Shown here: positions 16,597-26,356 of the stretch, one piece after another
Position numbering within the stretch: the first letter of the stretch is position 1
How the letters are laid out: every line of letters starts with the position of its first letter
Assembly (NCBI RefSeq): GCF_000369505.1
Contig: NZ_KB850055.1
Coordinates: 1,364,001 to 1,428,000 of the forward strand
DNA: 64,000 nt
Direction of reading: 5' to 3'
From: Acinetobacter sp. NIPH 298
Lineage (GTDB): Bacteria > Pseudomonadota > Gammaproteobacteria > Pseudomonadales > Moraxellaceae
Program-made: the position numbers and the translations under genes
Notes under the pieces: generated by a model
What the model was told of the DNA's origin: nothing
Database searches by the model: none
What the model saw: the letters and a program-made list of their open reading frames with translations, nothing else

Positions 16597-19071
16597 ATGA
16601 AACATCAGTTTAAATATAATCCTTTAGCAACTGCTATTTTGACACTCTTGTGTGGCGGCTCGATTCAATCAAGTCTCGCAGCGGATCAATCTGTGCCGTT
16701 TACGTCTCATGCCTCTACGCTTGACAATACTCAGCTCAAAGCCCTTGCTCAACAGGAGCAAGAGACTTATGCAGGAGAAAAATTTTTCCAGCAATATTAT
16801 GTTGACAAGTCTGCGCCAGAAGCACAATTACGCAACAATCAATATTTAAGTTCAGCTTTCTGTCAAGGCACATGGGTCACACCGATCAACCCTGTCACCA
16901 AAACTGCTGATCAGAATGCAACAACATCCGTCATTACAGCCGATTATGGACACTACGATCCAAATGGCGACTCTGTTTTGCAAGGTAATGTGGTGATTGA
17001 TCAAGAAGGTCGTATGATTCGTGCGGATCACGTCATTCTTGATTCCACGCAAACTCATGCCAATGCACAAGGCCGTGTTCAACTTGCACAAGCTGGCTTA
17101 CTCACCCAAAGTGATCAAATCAACTATAACTTAAAGACTCAAACAGGCGATTTAAACAATAGTTTTTATATCACCGAACAACAGCATGCGCACGGTCATG
17201 CCAACCAAATTCGACGTCAAAATGAAAATCTAGTTGTTTTTACAGATGCAAGCTATACTGCGTGTCCACCTGGCCAAAAACCAGCATGGAAAATCCAAGC
17301 CAAGCAAATCGAACTTAATCAAGAGACTGGGCGTGGTGTCACACGCGGCACAAAACTCTATGTAAAAGATGTACCTGTAATTGCTGTACCTTATTTTAAC
17401 TTCCCCATAGATGACCGACGCACTACTGGTATGCTAAGCCCTAACTTTGGCTATAGTAACGATGGTGGCGCCCAACTCTCAGTCCCTGTCTATCTGAATT
17501 TAGCACCAAACTACGACTTAACACTTACACCAAGTTTTATGAGTAAACGTGGTGTTAAGTTAGATGCCGAATACCGCTACATGACCGAAAACTTCGGTTC
17601 AGGTCAAATTTGGGGTGGCTATATACCAAATGATAAAGAGTACGATAAAGAAAATCGCTCAGACCTACACTTTATTCATAATTGGAACATCAATGACCAA
17701 TGGTCAACCTACTTAGAATATAATTACGCATCTGATAAAGATTATTTTTCTGATTTCAATAATAACCCCAACACGAGAACCGATTTAAACTTACGTCGTG
17801 CTTGGGAGCTTAATTATCGAAATGGTATTCCTGGACTCAAAGCACAATTAAAAGTTGAAGATTTTCAAACTTTAGATAAAACCATTAAGGATGCAGATAG
17901 GCCCTATGCTCGACTTCCACAATTTTTATTAAATTATACAATTGGGGACCCACAAGGTTTACAGTACGAGTTTAATAATGATACCGCTTATTTCAAAAAA
18001 TCTATTAGTGATGGCTCTGCCTTAGAGTCTAGTGGTACACGTATTTACAACCAGTTTGCAGTACGCTATAACCACATTACACCATCATGGTTTTATGTCA
18101 TTCCAGAAGTATCTATACGTAGTATCAACACCTTCTTTGATCAAGACTCTAAAGAAGGGCGCGGACTTTCTACCTCAGATGACTTAGAGAAATCCGTTGT
18201 CGTCCCTCAATTTACGCTTGCGACAGGTTTGACCTTTGAAAAAGATGGTAAATACCTACAAAGTATTTCCCCTCGTGCTTTCTATGCCTATTCACCATAT
18301 AAAAAGCAAGACGACTATCCGAACTTCGACTCGACTACAGCCTCGATCAGCTATGACCAACTTTTCAATCCTTACCGCTTTTATGGACATGACCGCCTAG
18401 AAGATAATAACTTTTTATCTTTAGGGCTAACTTACAGTCTATTGGATATGGAAGGTTTGGAGCGTATTCGTGCCAGTGTCGGTCAAAGTTACTACTTCAA
18501 CGATCGTCGTGTTAGTTTAAATGAGGAACTTGATCGCTTTGATACACAAAGTCGCACAGGACCAATTGTGAGCTTATCTAGCCAACTGAATCAGAATGTC
18601 ACTATTAGTGCAAACTCAGCTTGGATGTCAAATGGAGATAACGCACAACGCGATTTCCAAGCCTACTACACAGGTGATAAAGGCAATCTCTACAATGTCG
18701 GTTATTTCTACCGAAAAGACATTAAAGATCGCCAAGATGCATATGACCAAGTTGTTGCATCCTTTATACAACCCGTAAAAGATAATTGGCGTATTATGGG
18801 TCATGCTCAATATGACCTAGACAATAATCTGATACGAGAATATTTACTTGGCGTAAATTACGAATCATGTTGTTGGGCTGTCTCAGTTTATGGCCGTTCT
18901 TACTATAACGACTTGGATGATCCAAACCTTCCAGATGTAAGTAGAAAGCGTGCTGTAATGGCAGAATTTACACTCAAAGGTCTAGGCGCTTTAAACAATA
19001 AACTTGCTTCTCTTCTCGAGAATAGAGTTTTAGGCTTTAACAAAATCAATCAATCTTGGACACAACGTTAA
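16597..19071 (+). CDS. lptD: LPS-assembly outer membrane protein LptD
   Basis: Outer-membrane beta-barrel translocon that inserts LPS into the outer leaflet with LptE. About 824 residues: a signal peptide in the first 30, an OstA/LptA-like beta-jellyroll domain near residues 110-230 (the YDPNGDSVLQGNV region), then a large barrel of alternating aromatic strands. Cys residues occur near position 88 (SAFCQGT), near 215 (YTACPPG) and as an adjacent pair near 765 (ESCCWAV), consistent with the disulfides of the family. The ATG at 16597 is preferred to a TTG 15 bases upstream. It overlaps surA by one base. Confidence 0.96.
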   Translation: MKHQFKYNPLATAILTLLCGGSIQSSLAADQSVPFTSHASTLDNTQLKALAQQEQETYAGEKFFQQYYVDKSAPEAQLRNNQYLSSAFCQGTWVTPINPVTKTADQNATTSVITADYGHYDPNGDSVLQGNVVIDQEGRMIRADHVILDSTQTHANAQGRVQLAQAGLLTQSDQINYNLKTQTGDLNNSFYITEQQHAHGHANQIRRQNENLVVFTDASYTACPPGQKPAWKIQAKQIELNQETGRGVTRGTKLYVKDVPVIAVPYFNFPIDDRRTTGMLSPNFGYSNDGGAQLSVPVYLNLAPNYDLTLTPSFMSKRGVKLDAEYRYMTENFGSGQIWGGYIPNDKEYDKENRSDLHFIHNWNINDQWSTYLEYNYASDKDYFSDFNNNPNTRTDLNLRRAWELNYRNGIPGLKAQLKVEDFQTLDKTIKDADRPYARLPQFLLNYTIGDPQGLQYEFNNDTAYFKKSISDGSALESSGTRIYNQFAVRYNHITPSWFYVIPEVSIRSINTFFDQDSKEGRGLSTSDDLEKSVVVPQFTLATGLTFEKDGKYLQSISPRAFYAYSPYKKQDDYPNFDSTTASISYDQLFNPYRFYGHDRLEDNNFLSLGLTYSLLDMEGLERIRASVGQSYYFNDRRVSLNEELDRFDTQSRTGPIVSLSSQLNQNVTISANSAWMSNGDNAQRDFQAYYTGDKGNLYNVGYFYRKDIKDRQDAYDQVVASFIQPVKDNWRIMGHAQYDLDNNLIREYLLGVNYESCCWAVSVYGRSYYNDLDDPNLPDVSRKRAVMAEFTLKGLGALNNKLASLLENRVLGFNKINQSWTQR

Positions 19072-20378
19072 TGAAGATAAAACATTTTCAACATATCTTT
19101 AGAGCCACTGTTCTCGCTGCCCTAATTTCTTCATCAATGCATAGCGTTGCTCAACCTACGGATGAGGTTGTTGCAATTGTGGATAGTAGTGTCATTCTCA
19201 GAAGTGATTTAGTGCAAGGAATTGCTGAAACCGAACACCAGTTAAAAGCGCAAAATAAGCCAGTCCCTCCACAACAATACTTACAAATGCAGGTTTTGGA
19301 TCAACTTATTGTTCGCCAAGCCCAACTGGAACAAGTAAAGCGGTATGGTATTAAAGCTGATGAAAATAGCTTAAATGCGGCGGTATTGAGAGTTGCAAAC
19401 CAGTCTGGTTCAAGCACACTCTCCGCTTTCCAGCAAAAGCTAGATGCGATTGCACCGGGTACTTATGAAAACTTACGTAATCGTATTGCTGAAGATCTCG
19501 CAATTGGCCGTCTGCGCCAACAACAAGTCATGTCTCGCATCAAAATCAGCGATCATGATGTTGAAAACTTTTTAAACTCACCAGAAGGTCAAGCCGCACT
19601 TGGTACGCAAGTTCATGTCATCCATATGCGTATTGCTGGTGAAAATACCGCTGAAGTACAAAAAGTTGCTCAAGAAGTAAGAAAATCTCTAACCACGAGT
19701 GATGATCCTAAAGCCATCAGCACCAAGTTTTCAACTTCAGCAGTTACCGTTGATGGTGCAGATATGGGCTTCCGCTCTTTATCAGACATTCCAACAGAGC
19801 TATCTGCTCGTATTACCCCATTAAAAGTCGGACAAACGACTGAACTGGTTAACGTTCGTGATGGCACACATGTCTTAAAATTGCTTGATCGCAAACAAAA
19901 TGATCAAAAAGCCCTAGTACCCCAATATCAAACACGCCACATCCTCATTCAATCATCAGAGGTTGTTAGCCTCGATCGTGCCAAACAAATGATTGATAGT
20001 CTCTATAATCGAGTCAAGGCTGGTGATGATTTTGCGACCCTCGCTGCAACCTATTCAAATGATCCCGGTTCAGCTCGTGATGGCGGAAGTCTTGGCTGGG
20101 TGAGTCCAGGTGTGATGGTGCCAGAGTTTGACAAGGTCATGAAAGACATACCTGTTGGACAAGTAAGTGAACCGTTCCAAAGCCAATTTGGTTGGCATAT
20201 TTTAGAAGTTATGGACACCCGCCAACAAGATATGACCAAAGAAGCCCAAGAACGTATGGCTCGTCAGATCTTAGGTGAGCGCCAGTTTGAAATGGAAGTA
20301 GATAGTTGGTCACGTGAACTTCGTGCCAATGCCTATGTTGAAATCAAAGATGTAAGCTTAGATGCAAAAGCACAATAA
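19071..20378 (+). CDS. surA: Periplasmic chaperone and peptidyl-prolyl isomerase SurA
   Basis: SurA escorts outer-membrane proteins, including LptD, across the periplasm. The protein of about 435 residues has a signal peptide ending near SVAQP, the SurA N-terminal helical domain to about residue 165, a first parvulin domain that looks degenerate (VHVIHMRIAG onward) and a second, canonical parvulin domain with TRHILIQ and GGSLGWVSPG. The start overlaps the lptD stop (TAATG), so the two are translationally coupled. A terminator follows the stop. Confidence 0.95.
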   Translation: MKIKHFQHIFRATVLAALISSSMHSVAQPTDEVVAIVDSSVILRSDLVQGIAETEHQLKAQNKPVPPQQYLQMQVLDQLIVRQAQLEQVKRYGIKADENSLNAAVLRVANQSGSSTLSAFQQKLDAIAPGTYENLRNRIAEDLAIGRLRQQQVMSRIKISDHDVENFLNSPEGQAALGTQVHVIHMRIAGENTAEVQKVAQEVRKSLTTSDDPKAISTKFSTSAVTVDGADMGFRSLSDIPTELSARITPLKVGQTTELVNVRDGTHVLKLLDRKQNDQKALVPQYQTRHILIQSSEVVSLDRAKQMIDSLYNRVKAGDDFATLAATYSNDPGSARDGGSLGWVSPGVMVPEFDKVMKDIPVGQVSEPFQSQFGWHILEVMDTRQQDMTKEAQERMARQILGERQFEMEVDSWSRELRANAYVEIKDVSLDAKAQ

Positions 20379-20400
20379 GCATCAGTAACCACCTTCAAGA

Positions 20401-20429
20401 AAATGCCAGCTTATCGCTGGCATTTTTTC
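20401..20429 (+). terminator. Terminator of lptD-surA
   Basis: Perfect 11-bp stem (20401-20411 with 20417-20427), 5-nt loop, GC-rich core TGCCAGC and a T6 tract on the plus strand, 23 bases after the surA stop. Confidence 0.93.
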
Positions 20430-20442
20430 TAGCTGAAATAAA

Positions 20443-20470
20443 AAAACAGCGACAATTGCCGCTGTTTTTA
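20443..20470 (-). terminator. Terminator of fba
   Basis: Perfect 10-bp stem (20443-20452 with 20461-20470, core ACAGCG) with an 8-nt loop. It has T runs on both sides and is placed correctly for the minus-strand fba gene that ends at 20489; it may also back up the surA terminator. Confidence 0.88.
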
Positions 20471-20488
20471 ATTCATCACAAATCGGTT

Positions 20489-21526
20489 TTATTTGTAACG
20501 ATCAACCATTTTCTCTAAAGAAATTGGGCGAATCTTGTCTGCATTACCCGCTGTACCAAATGCTTCGTAACGAGCGACACAAATATCTTTCATTGCTTCA
20601 ACAGTTTCACCAAAGAATTTACGCGGATCAAACTCACTTGGTTTCTCAGCCATCATACGACGCATTGCGCCTGTAGAAGCCAAACGTAAATCGGTATCAA
20701 TATTAATCTTACGCACACCATGCTTGATCGCCTCTACAAGCTGATCTACTGGCACACCATAAGTTTCTTTAATATCGCCACCATATTGATTGATTACCGC
20801 TAACCACTCTTGTGGTACAGAGCTTGAACCATGCATCACAAGATGCGTATTTGGTAACGCAGTATGGATTTCTTTAATGCGATCAATTGCCAAGATATCG
20901 CCTGTAGGTGGACGAGTAAACTTGTACGCACCATGTGAAGTGCCTACAGCAATCGCCAAAGCATCCACATTAGTATCCGTAACGAATTGAGTTGCTTCTT
21001 CAACAGAGGTTAAAAGCTGAGAATGATCAAGTACACCTTCTGCACCTACACCATCTTCTTCACCAGCCATACCAGTTTCAAGGCTACCCAAGCAACCGAT
21101 CTCACCTTCAACTGAAACACCACATGCATGTGCCAATGCAACCACACGACGTGTTACATCAACATTATAATCATACGAAGTTGGCGTTTTACCATCTACA
21201 CCCAATGAACCATCCATCATCACCGAGCTAAAGCCCAACTGAATCGAACGTTGGCAAATATCAGGACTTGTACCATGATCTTGGTGCATTACCACAGGAA
21301 TATGTGGCCACTCTTCAATCGCCGCCAAAATAAGATGACGCAAGAAAGGTGCACCTGCGTATTTACGCGCACCAGCCGAAGCTTGCACGATTACAGGTGA
21401 ATTTGTCGCATCTGCAGCAAGCATAATTGCGCGCATTTGTTCTAAGTTGTTTACGTTAAACGCTGGTACGCCGTAGTTATGTTCTGCAGCGTGGTCCAAG
21501 AGCTGGCGCATCGAGATTAGAGCCAT
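20489..21526 (-). CDS. fba: Class II fructose-bisphosphate aldolase
   Basis: Zinc-dependent aldolase of glycolysis and gluconeogenesis, 345 residues, of the Calvin-cycle-like subtype. Motifs: VMHQDHG (zinc-binding His and catalytic Asp, near residues 79-85), [16 protein letters not shown], and the HGSSSVP and NIDTDLR phosphate-binding segments. A strong GGGAGGA site precedes the ATG at 21526. It stands alone between terminators. Acinetobacter lacks the upper Embden-Meyerhof pathway, so it likely serves gluconeogenesis. Confidence 0.97.
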   Translation of the reverse strand: MALISMRQLLDHAAEHNYGVPAFNVNNLEQMRAIMLAADATNSPVIVQASAGARKYAGAPFLRHLILAAIEEWPHIPVVMHQDHGTSPDICQRSIQLGFSSVMMDGSLGVDGKTPTSYDYNVDVTRRVVALAHACGVSVEGEIGCLGSLETGMAGEEDGVGAEGVLDHSQLLTSVEEATQFVTDTNVDALAIAVGTSHGAYKFTRPPTGDILAIDRIKEIHTALPNTHLVMHGSSSVPQEWLAVINQYGGDIKETYGVPVDQLVEAIKHGVRKINIDTDLRLASTGAMRRMMAEKPSEFDPRKFFGETVEAMKDICVARYEAFGTAGNADKIRPISLEKMVDRYK

Positions 21527-21657
21527 AATATCCTCCCAGGTAATGCGCCATATTCTACATGTTGATCTATTTCAATTCAGCAACTAATCGCAGGATTTCA
21601 AAAAAAAACTGAATCTTTTGTGTAATTTGCGTATCAAGACACACTTACAAATAAAAA

Positions 21658-21685
21658 AGACCAAATCAAAAAAATGATTTAGTCT
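21658..21685 (-). terminator. Terminator of the rhlB-type helicase gene
   Basis: An 11-bp stem with one G-T pair (21658-21668 with 21675-21685, AGACCAAATCA arm) followed on the minus strand by a T6 run, about 55 bases after the helicase stop. Confidence 0.8.
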
Positions 21686-21740
21686 TCTATGAATCAAATG
21701 TTTGGTTTTAAAACAACCAAGTCACTCTATTTACTTAAAT

Positions 21741-22892
21741 CTAGCAATAGCCTTCCATTCGAGTCAGCGGTAATTTTTTACCAATCGCTTTTTCAATCTC
21801 TGGTAAATAAAATGCATCATCTTCTGACAAGAAACTAATACTCACACCCTGTGCGCCTGCACGCCCAGTACGACCAATACGATGTACGTAATCGTCAGAT
21901 TGTTCAGGCAGAGTAAAATTAATGACATGTGAAACACCATCCACATGGATACCACGACCCGCAACATCCGTTGCAATCATAATATTGTTCTTGCCATTCT
22001 TAAATTGATCTAGCATTTTCACGCGCTTATCTTGCGCAATTTCACCTGATAACATCCCAACTCGATAACCATCGCGTTTCAAATGATCATACAAACGACG
22101 CACTTGATCACGACGGTTTGCAAAGATCATGACCTTATCAATCGGTTCATCACGAAGTATTTCTTGTAAAAGCTTATACTTATCTTGCTTCGCAACCATA
22201 TAAACTCGTTGCTCCACATCACTATTGGTCTTTTGCTCTGGTTCGATTTCAACCGTTACAGGCTCAAACAACCATTGACGTGCAAGATTTAAGACGTCAT
22301 AACTAAATGTTGCAGAAAATAATAATGTTTGACGTTGCTCTTTAGGCGAGGAAAAACGAACAATTCTTTTTACAGAAGGAATAAAACCCATATCGAGTAA
22401 ACGGTCAGCCTCATCAATCACTAAGAATTCGATGCGATCCAACCAAACTTCTTTTTGTTCAACAAAATCAATTAAACGCCCTGGTGTTGCGACAATAATA
22501 TCAACAAAGTTGCGATCCAACATTTTCTTTTGCTTATCGAAATCCACACCACCCAACAAGGTCACAACATGCAAATCTGAAAATTTTGTAAGTGCCTGCG
22601 CATCACTTTCGATTTGCAAAGCCAACTCACGAGTAGGCGCCAAAATTAACGCACGCGGCTCACCACGAAAGCGCTGGTCTTGAATCGGATTATTTAATAG
22701 ATCATTGATCACACTCACCAAAAAGGCAGCTGTTTTACCTGTACCTGTTTGTGCTCGACCAATGGCATCATGCCCTGCTAGCGTATATTTCAAAACCTTT
22801 TGTTGAATTGGGGTCATCTGAGTAAAACCCAAAGCATCAATCGCTTTTTTCAACTGCGGATGTAAATTTAAGGTTTCAAAACCTGGTGTCAT
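21741..22892 (-). CDS. rhlB: DEAD-box RNA helicase, RhlB type
   Basis: ATP-dependent RNA helicase with all family motifs: Q motif GFTQMTPIQ (22-30), Walker A AQTGTGKT (47-54), PTRELA, TPGR, DEAD, SAT, and motif VI HRIGRTGR. The product of about 383 residues has no N-terminal extension, and its C-terminal GVSHVINFTLP and GVSISFLSEDDAF segments resemble RhlB, the degradosome helicase. The ATG at 22892 is selected because the helicase core starts there; upstream in-frame codons have no family character. RhlE is the alternative. Confidence 0.88.
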   Translation of the reverse strand: MTPGFETLNLHPQLKKAIDALGFTQMTPIQQKVLKYTLAGHDAIGRAQTGTGKTAAFLVSVINDLLNNPIQDQRFRGEPRALILAPTRELALQIESDAQALTKFSDLHVVTLLGGVDFDKQKKMLDRNFVDIIVATPGRLIDFVEQKEVWLDRIEFLVIDEADRLLDMGFIPSVKRIVRFSSPKEQRQTLLFSATFSYDVLNLARQWLFEPVTVEIEPEQKTNSDVEQRVYMVAKQDKYKLLQEILRDEPIDKVMIFANRRDQVRRLYDHLKRDGYRVGMLSGEIAQDKRVKMLDQFKNGKNNIMIATDVAGRGIHVDGVSHVINFTLPEQSDDYVHRIGRTGRAGAQGVSISFLSEDDAFYLPEIEKAIGKKLPLTRMEGYC

Positions 22893-22943
22893 ATATGCTC
22901 TCGAACCATCAATGACCAAAACAAAGTCGTTATTATAAACAAA

Positions 22944-22970
22944 AACGCCCCAATATAACATTGGAGCGTT
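22944..22970 (-). terminator. Terminator of the cold-shock gene
   Basis: An 11-bp stem with one mismatch (22944-22954 with 22960-22970) and a 5-nt loop, followed on the minus strand by a T5 run; placed 30 bases after the csp stop. Confidence 0.82.
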
Positions 22971-22998
22971 TCATATTGCATTAAAGCAATAAAACAAA

Positions 22999-23211
22999 TT
23001 AGTCTAAAGGCTGAACGTTTTCAGCTTGGAAACCTTTTTGTCCTTGAACTACGCTGAATTCAACGCGTTGGCCGTCACGTAAAGAACGGTGACCGTCGCC
23101 CATAATTGCGCGGAAATGAACAAATACGTCATCACCACCGTTACGCTGAATAAAACCAAAGCCTTTAGTGTCGTTAAACCACTTTACTACGCCTTGTTCA
23201 CGAGCTGTCAT
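22999..23211 (-). CDS. Cold-shock domain protein
   Basis: CspA-family single-stranded nucleic acid-binding protein of 70 residues. RNP1 (KGFGFI) and RNP2 (VFVHF) motifs are intact, as is the KWFND start of the fold. Such proteins act as RNA chaperones. The gene is monocistronic with a long upstream non-coding region, as is usual for csp transcripts. Which paralogue it is (CspA, C, D or E) cannot be decided by eye. Confidence 0.96.
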   Translation of the reverse strand: MTAREQGVVKWFNDTKGFGFIQRNGGDDVFVHFRAIMGDGHRSLRDGQRVEFSVVQGQKGFQAENVQPLD

Positions 23212-23561
23212 AAGTCAATCCTCAGATATTGAAAGATAAGGACCTTCCGGTGTTGCAAACAGCAGAGCCAACAAGGTTTTAAAATTTTTTATAATTTTAA
23301 AGCTTGTAATCATTCTGTAAAACTAACAACAATTTCCGGTTACATCCATTTGTTATAGGTTTTGGTACAATCTAATTGTATTAAACATTCCCTAAAACGC
23401 ACCGAGCTTAACATGGGTTTCTAACAATTAATAGATTTATTTTAAGTTATTTCCCCTGTTTCCATTGATTTCGTACGATTATTTAGTTGCATTTTTAATA
23501 AAACTTTTTCTCTAAAAGCCTTTCAAAATTTGTTAAGATCATTTTGAATGAAGTTATTTAA
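23212..23561. other. Gap holding the csp 5' leader and the tusA-like promoter
   Basis: 350 non-coding bases between divergent genes. The side next to csp should be its long untranslated leader, typical of cold-shock mRNAs. I see AT-rich tracts (for example near 23280-23305) but no unambiguous promoter or strong hairpin. Confidence 0.5.
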
Positions 23562-23810
23562 ATGATTATGACCTTTACACTTTCTAGCTCAACTGAAGTT
23601 ATTGATGCTTTAGGACAACCCTGTCCGATGCCACTACTTTTGCTCAAACGCGCCCTAAAAAAAGCAAACGGTAAAATACAATACCTATTAAAGTCTTCTG
23701 ATCCACATAGTGAAATTGATGTAACACGATATTGCCAAATTCAGCAACTACAATGCCAAGTCCAAAAAGTTTCAGAAAATGAATTCCACTATTTAATTGA
23801 ATCTCTTTAG
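23562..23810 (+). CDS. TusA family sulfurtransferase-like protein
   Basis: 82-residue SirA/TusA-fold protein with the signature CPMP motif near residues 22-25 (DALGQPCPMPLLLLKRAL), whose Cys carries a persulfide in sulfur-relay proteins. TusA acts in tRNA 2-thiouridine synthesis, but paralogues serve other sulfur-transfer tasks, so the exact role is open. No TusBCDE genes are nearby. Two ATG codons six bases apart are possible starts; neither has a good ribosome-binding site. Confidence 0.85.
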   Translation: MIMTFTLSSSTEVIDALGQPCPMPLLLLKRALKKANGKIQYLLKSSDPHSEIDVTRYCQIQQLQCQVQKVSENEFHYLIESL

Positions 23811-23880
23811 GGTTTTTCCAATTTACTTTTTTTGTTAAACTCTTGGTAAAGTTAGATTTACATTTATATACTCAAATTTC

Positions 23881-23908
23881 CTTAATGATGAAGCACATTC
23901 GCATTAAG
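23881..23908 (+). other. Inverted repeat in the rpoH leader
   Basis: A perfect 7-bp repeat (CTTAATG at 23881-23887 with CATTAAG at 23902-23908) with a 14-nt loop, about 40 bases upstream of the rpoH start codon. It could be a leader hairpin, although it does not cover the AAGGAG ribosome-binding site. Confidence 0.35.
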
Positions 23909-23948
23909 ATGAAATTGCTGACTCAATACCATCCTATAAGGAGACTCC

Positions 23949-24818
23949 ATGACTACTGACAGCAGCAATCAATTGATGCCCCTGTCATTGTCTGCGCCTG
24001 GCGTAAACCTTGGTGCATATATCAGTACTGTCAATCAAATTCCGATCTTAACGGCCGAGCAAGAAAAAGAACTTGCTGATCGTTATTATTACGACCAAGA
24101 CCTTGATGCTGCCAAACTATTGGTCATGTCACATTTACGCTTTGTGGTGCACATCGCGCGTAGCTACGCAGGCTACGGATTACCACAAGGTGATTTGATC
24201 CAAGAAGGCAATCTTGGATTAATGAAAGCAGTAAAACGTTTCGATCCAAATATGGGCGTTCGTTTGGTCTCGTTTGCCGTGCATTGGATCAAAGCTGAAA
24301 TTCATGAATATGTGATTCGTAACTGGCGTATCGTCAAAATAGCGACCACCAAAGCTCAACGTAAATTATTTTTTAATTTACGCAGTCTAAAAAAATCAAG
24401 TAAAAAGCTGACGCTTGAAGAAGCAAAAGCCATAGCACGTGATTTAAATGTCACAGCAGAACAAGTGATTGAAATGGAAGGTCGTTTAACCGCTTATGAT
24501 GCTGCATTTGAAGCACAAGGCGATGACGATGATGACACACCTCATACCGCACCAGCGCTTTATTTAGAAGATAGCCGTTACGACCCTGCTCGACTTGTCG
24601 AAGAACAAGACTACGAAGAGCAAAGTACTGCTGCTTTACATGAGGCAATGGATCAGCTGGATGACCGATCGCGTAATATTTTACAACGCCGTTGGCTAGA
24701 TGATGATAAGTCTACCTTGCATGAGCTTGCTGCTGAATATAACGTTTCTGCCGAACGTATTCGCCAGCTAGAAAAAAATGCAATGGAAAAAATCAAAACC
24801 GCAATGTCAGCGAGTTAA
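23949..24818 (+). CDS. rpoH: RNA polymerase sigma-32 (heat shock sigma factor)
   Basis: RpoH directs transcription of heat-shock genes. The 289-residue protein shows region 1.2/2.1 ([20 protein letters not shown] is the N-terminal start), region 2 with [20 protein letters not shown], the RpoH-type box after region 2.4 ([19 protein letters not shown] region, read here as [13 protein letters not shown]) and a C-terminal region 4.2 helix-turn-helix ending in [15 protein letters not shown] strong AAGGAG precedes the ATG. An excellent terminator follows directly. Confidence 0.97.
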   Translation: MTTDSSNQLMPLSLSAPGVNLGAYISTVNQIPILTAEQEKELADRYYYDQDLDAAKLLVMSHLRFVVHIARSYAGYGLPQGDLIQEGNLGLMKAVKRFDPNMGVRLVSFAVHWIKAEIHEYVIRNWRIVKIATTKAQRKLFFNLRSLKKSSKKLTLEEAKAIARDLNVTAEQVIEMEGRLTAYDAAFEAQGDDDDDTPHTAPALYLEDSRYDPARLVEEQDYEEQSTAALHEAMDQLDDRSRNILQRRWLDDDKSTLHELAAEYNVSAERIRQLEKNAMEKIKTAMSAS

Positions 24819-24855
24819 AATACAACAAAAGGGCTTATAGCCCTTTTGTTGTATT
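24819..24855 (+). terminator. Terminator of rpoH
   Basis: A perfect 16-bp stem (24819-24834 with 24840-24855) with a 5-nt loop starts immediately after the rpoH stop. The plus-strand arm contains T4 and the tail is TT only, but the stem is long and GC-cored (AGGGC). Confidence 0.85.
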
Positions 24856-24919
24856 TGGCTATGCTTAACTTTCTGAATATGGTAACTTTACCACTCAAAT
24901 TTCTAGTTACATTGTAATT

Positions 24920-25285
24920 ATGTGGATTGCAATTTCTGCGCTTAATCTTGCGCTTGCGGTGATGCTCGGTGCCTTTGGTGCACATGGCTTAAAGTCTTTT
25001 GCTACGCCTGAACAACTTACTTGGTGGGCTACAGCAACACAATACTTCTTCTATCATGCTATTGGTTTGCTTATCTTGGCTGTATTAAATAAAACCACAC
25101 CAACCTTTCCAATAAAAATTCCTTTTATTTTGATTCAAATTGGTATCCTCTTTTTCTGCGGTTCGTTGTACATTATGGCGCTTGGCTTACCTAGAATATT
25201 AGGTGCAATCACCCCGATTGGTGGTGCATTTATGATTGTGGGTTGGGTGCTACTCGCATGGCAAGCAATCAAGCATGCGAAATAA
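24920..25285 (+). CDS. DUF423 family membrane protein
   Basis: Small integral membrane protein of 121 residues with four predicted hydrophobic helices (about 3-20, 45-60, 72-92 and 97-115). The N-terminal motif GAFGAHGLK is diagnostic of the DUF423/YgdD family, whose function is unknown. It lies nine bases upstream of thiS and may be co-transcribed with the thiazole genes, though no link to thiamine is known. Confidence 0.85.
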   Translation: MWIAISALNLALAVMLGAFGAHGLKSFATPEQLTWWATATQYFFYHAIGLLILAVLNKTTPTFPIKIPFILIQIGILFFCGSLYIMALGLPRILGAITPIGGAFMIVGWVLLAWQAIKHAK

Positions 25286-25294
25286 GGATTTATC

Positions 25295-25492
25295 ATGCAA
25301 ATCTATCTAAATGGCGAGTTAACTGACACGTCTTGCGAAAACCTACAGCAACTGATTCAAGACTTAGCCCTAGAAGGCAAACGCTTCGCTGTAGAAAAGA
25401 ATCAACAGATCATTCCGAAAAGTAAACTTGAGCAAACAACAATTGCTCCTGAAGATCGTATTGAAATTATTCAAGCTGTTGGTGGCGGCTAA
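25295..25492 (+). CDS. thiS: Thiamine sulfur carrier protein ThiS
   Basis: Ubiquitin-fold sulfur carrier of 65 residues ending in the essential Gly-Gly (IIQAVGGG), which is adenylated and converted to a thiocarboxylate to donate sulfur to ThiG. It is immediately followed by thiG, a standard pair in thiazole synthesis. AAGG lies just upstream of the start. Confidence 0.95.
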   Translation: MQIYLNGELTDTSCENLQQLIQDLALEGKRFAVEKNQQIIPKSKLEQTTIAPEDRIEIIQAVGGG

Positions 25493-25518
25493 TTGGCTAA
25501 AAATGGAGTAATAAGCCC

Positions 25519-26304
25519 ATGCAAGATTCCCCTTTAATTATTGGTTCACGTACTTTTCAATCACGTTTATTGGTCGGAACTGGTAAATATAAAGATTTAA
25601 ATGAAACTGATTTAGCCATCCAAGCCAGTGGTGCTGAGATTGTCACGGTGGCGATTCGTCGTGTAAACATTGGACAGCACCCAGATCAACCCAACTTACT
25701 TTCAGTGATTCCACCTGAGAAATACACGATCTTGCCAAATACCGCAGGCTGTTTCGATGCTGATAGCGCAATTCGTACATGTATGCTGGCACGTGAACTA
25801 CTTGATGGTCATAACTTGGTCAAGCTCGAAGTGCTTGGTGATGAGAAAACCTTATATCCAAATGTGACAGCGACGCTTAAAGCAGCTCAAACATTGATTG
25901 ATGATGGTTTTGAAATCATGGTCTACACATCTGATGATCCAATTGTCGCTCAAGAACTTGAAAGCATGGGCTGTGTCGCGATTATGCCTTTGGGTAGCTT
26001 GATTGGTTCTGGTTTAGGGATTCTGAATCCGCATACGATTTCAATCATCAAAGAAAATGCCAAAGTTCCTGTGTTAGTTGATGCAGGTGTAGGTACGGCT
26101 AGTGATGCTGCGATTGCGATGGAACTGGGCTGCGATGGTGTATTGATGAACACGGCGATTGCGGCTGCTCAAAATCCGGTTTTGATGGCTTCAGCAATGA
26201 AGAAAGCAGTTGAAGCAGGTCGTGAGGCATTTTTAGCAGGCCGTATGCCGCGTAAACGCATGGCAAATGCAAGCTCACCTGAGACTGGGTATTTCTTTAA
26301 ATAA
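25519..26304 (+). CDS. thiG: Thiazole synthase
   Basis: ThiG (261 residues) forms the thiazole phosphate of thiamine from deoxyxylulose phosphate, dehydroglycine and the ThiS thiocarboxylate. It has the TIM-barrel motifs GTGKYKD near residue 20, NTAGC near 75, the Schiff-base Lys in LVKLEVLGD, and [12 protein letters not shown] plus GVLMNTAIA at the phosphate site. It follows thiS by 26 bases. The rest of the thiamine genes are not in the window. Confidence 0.97.
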   Translation: MQDSPLIIGSRTFQSRLLVGTGKYKDLNETDLAIQASGAEIVTVAIRRVNIGQHPDQPNLLSVIPPEKYTILPNTAGCFDADSAIRTCMLARELLDGHNLVKLEVLGDEKTLYPNVTATLKAAQTLIDDGFEIMVYTSDDPIVAQELESMGCVAIMPLGSLIGSGLGILNPHTISIIKENAKVPVLVDAGVGTASDAAIAMELGCDGVLMNTAIAAAQNPVLMASAMKKAVEAGREAFLAGRMPRKRMANASSPETGYFFK

Positions 26305-26319
26305 GAATTGAGTAATAAG

Positions 26320-26337
26320 GGGGCTATATAAAGCCCC
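26320..26337 (+). terminator. Probable terminator of thiSG
   Basis: GGGGCT/AGCCCC stem (26320-26325 with 26332-26337), extendable by AAG/CTT with one bulged G, directly after thiG. The T tract is weak (CTTCATCTTT), so efficiency is doubtful. Confidence 0.55.
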
Positions 26338-26356
26338 TTCATCTTTCAACTTATAT

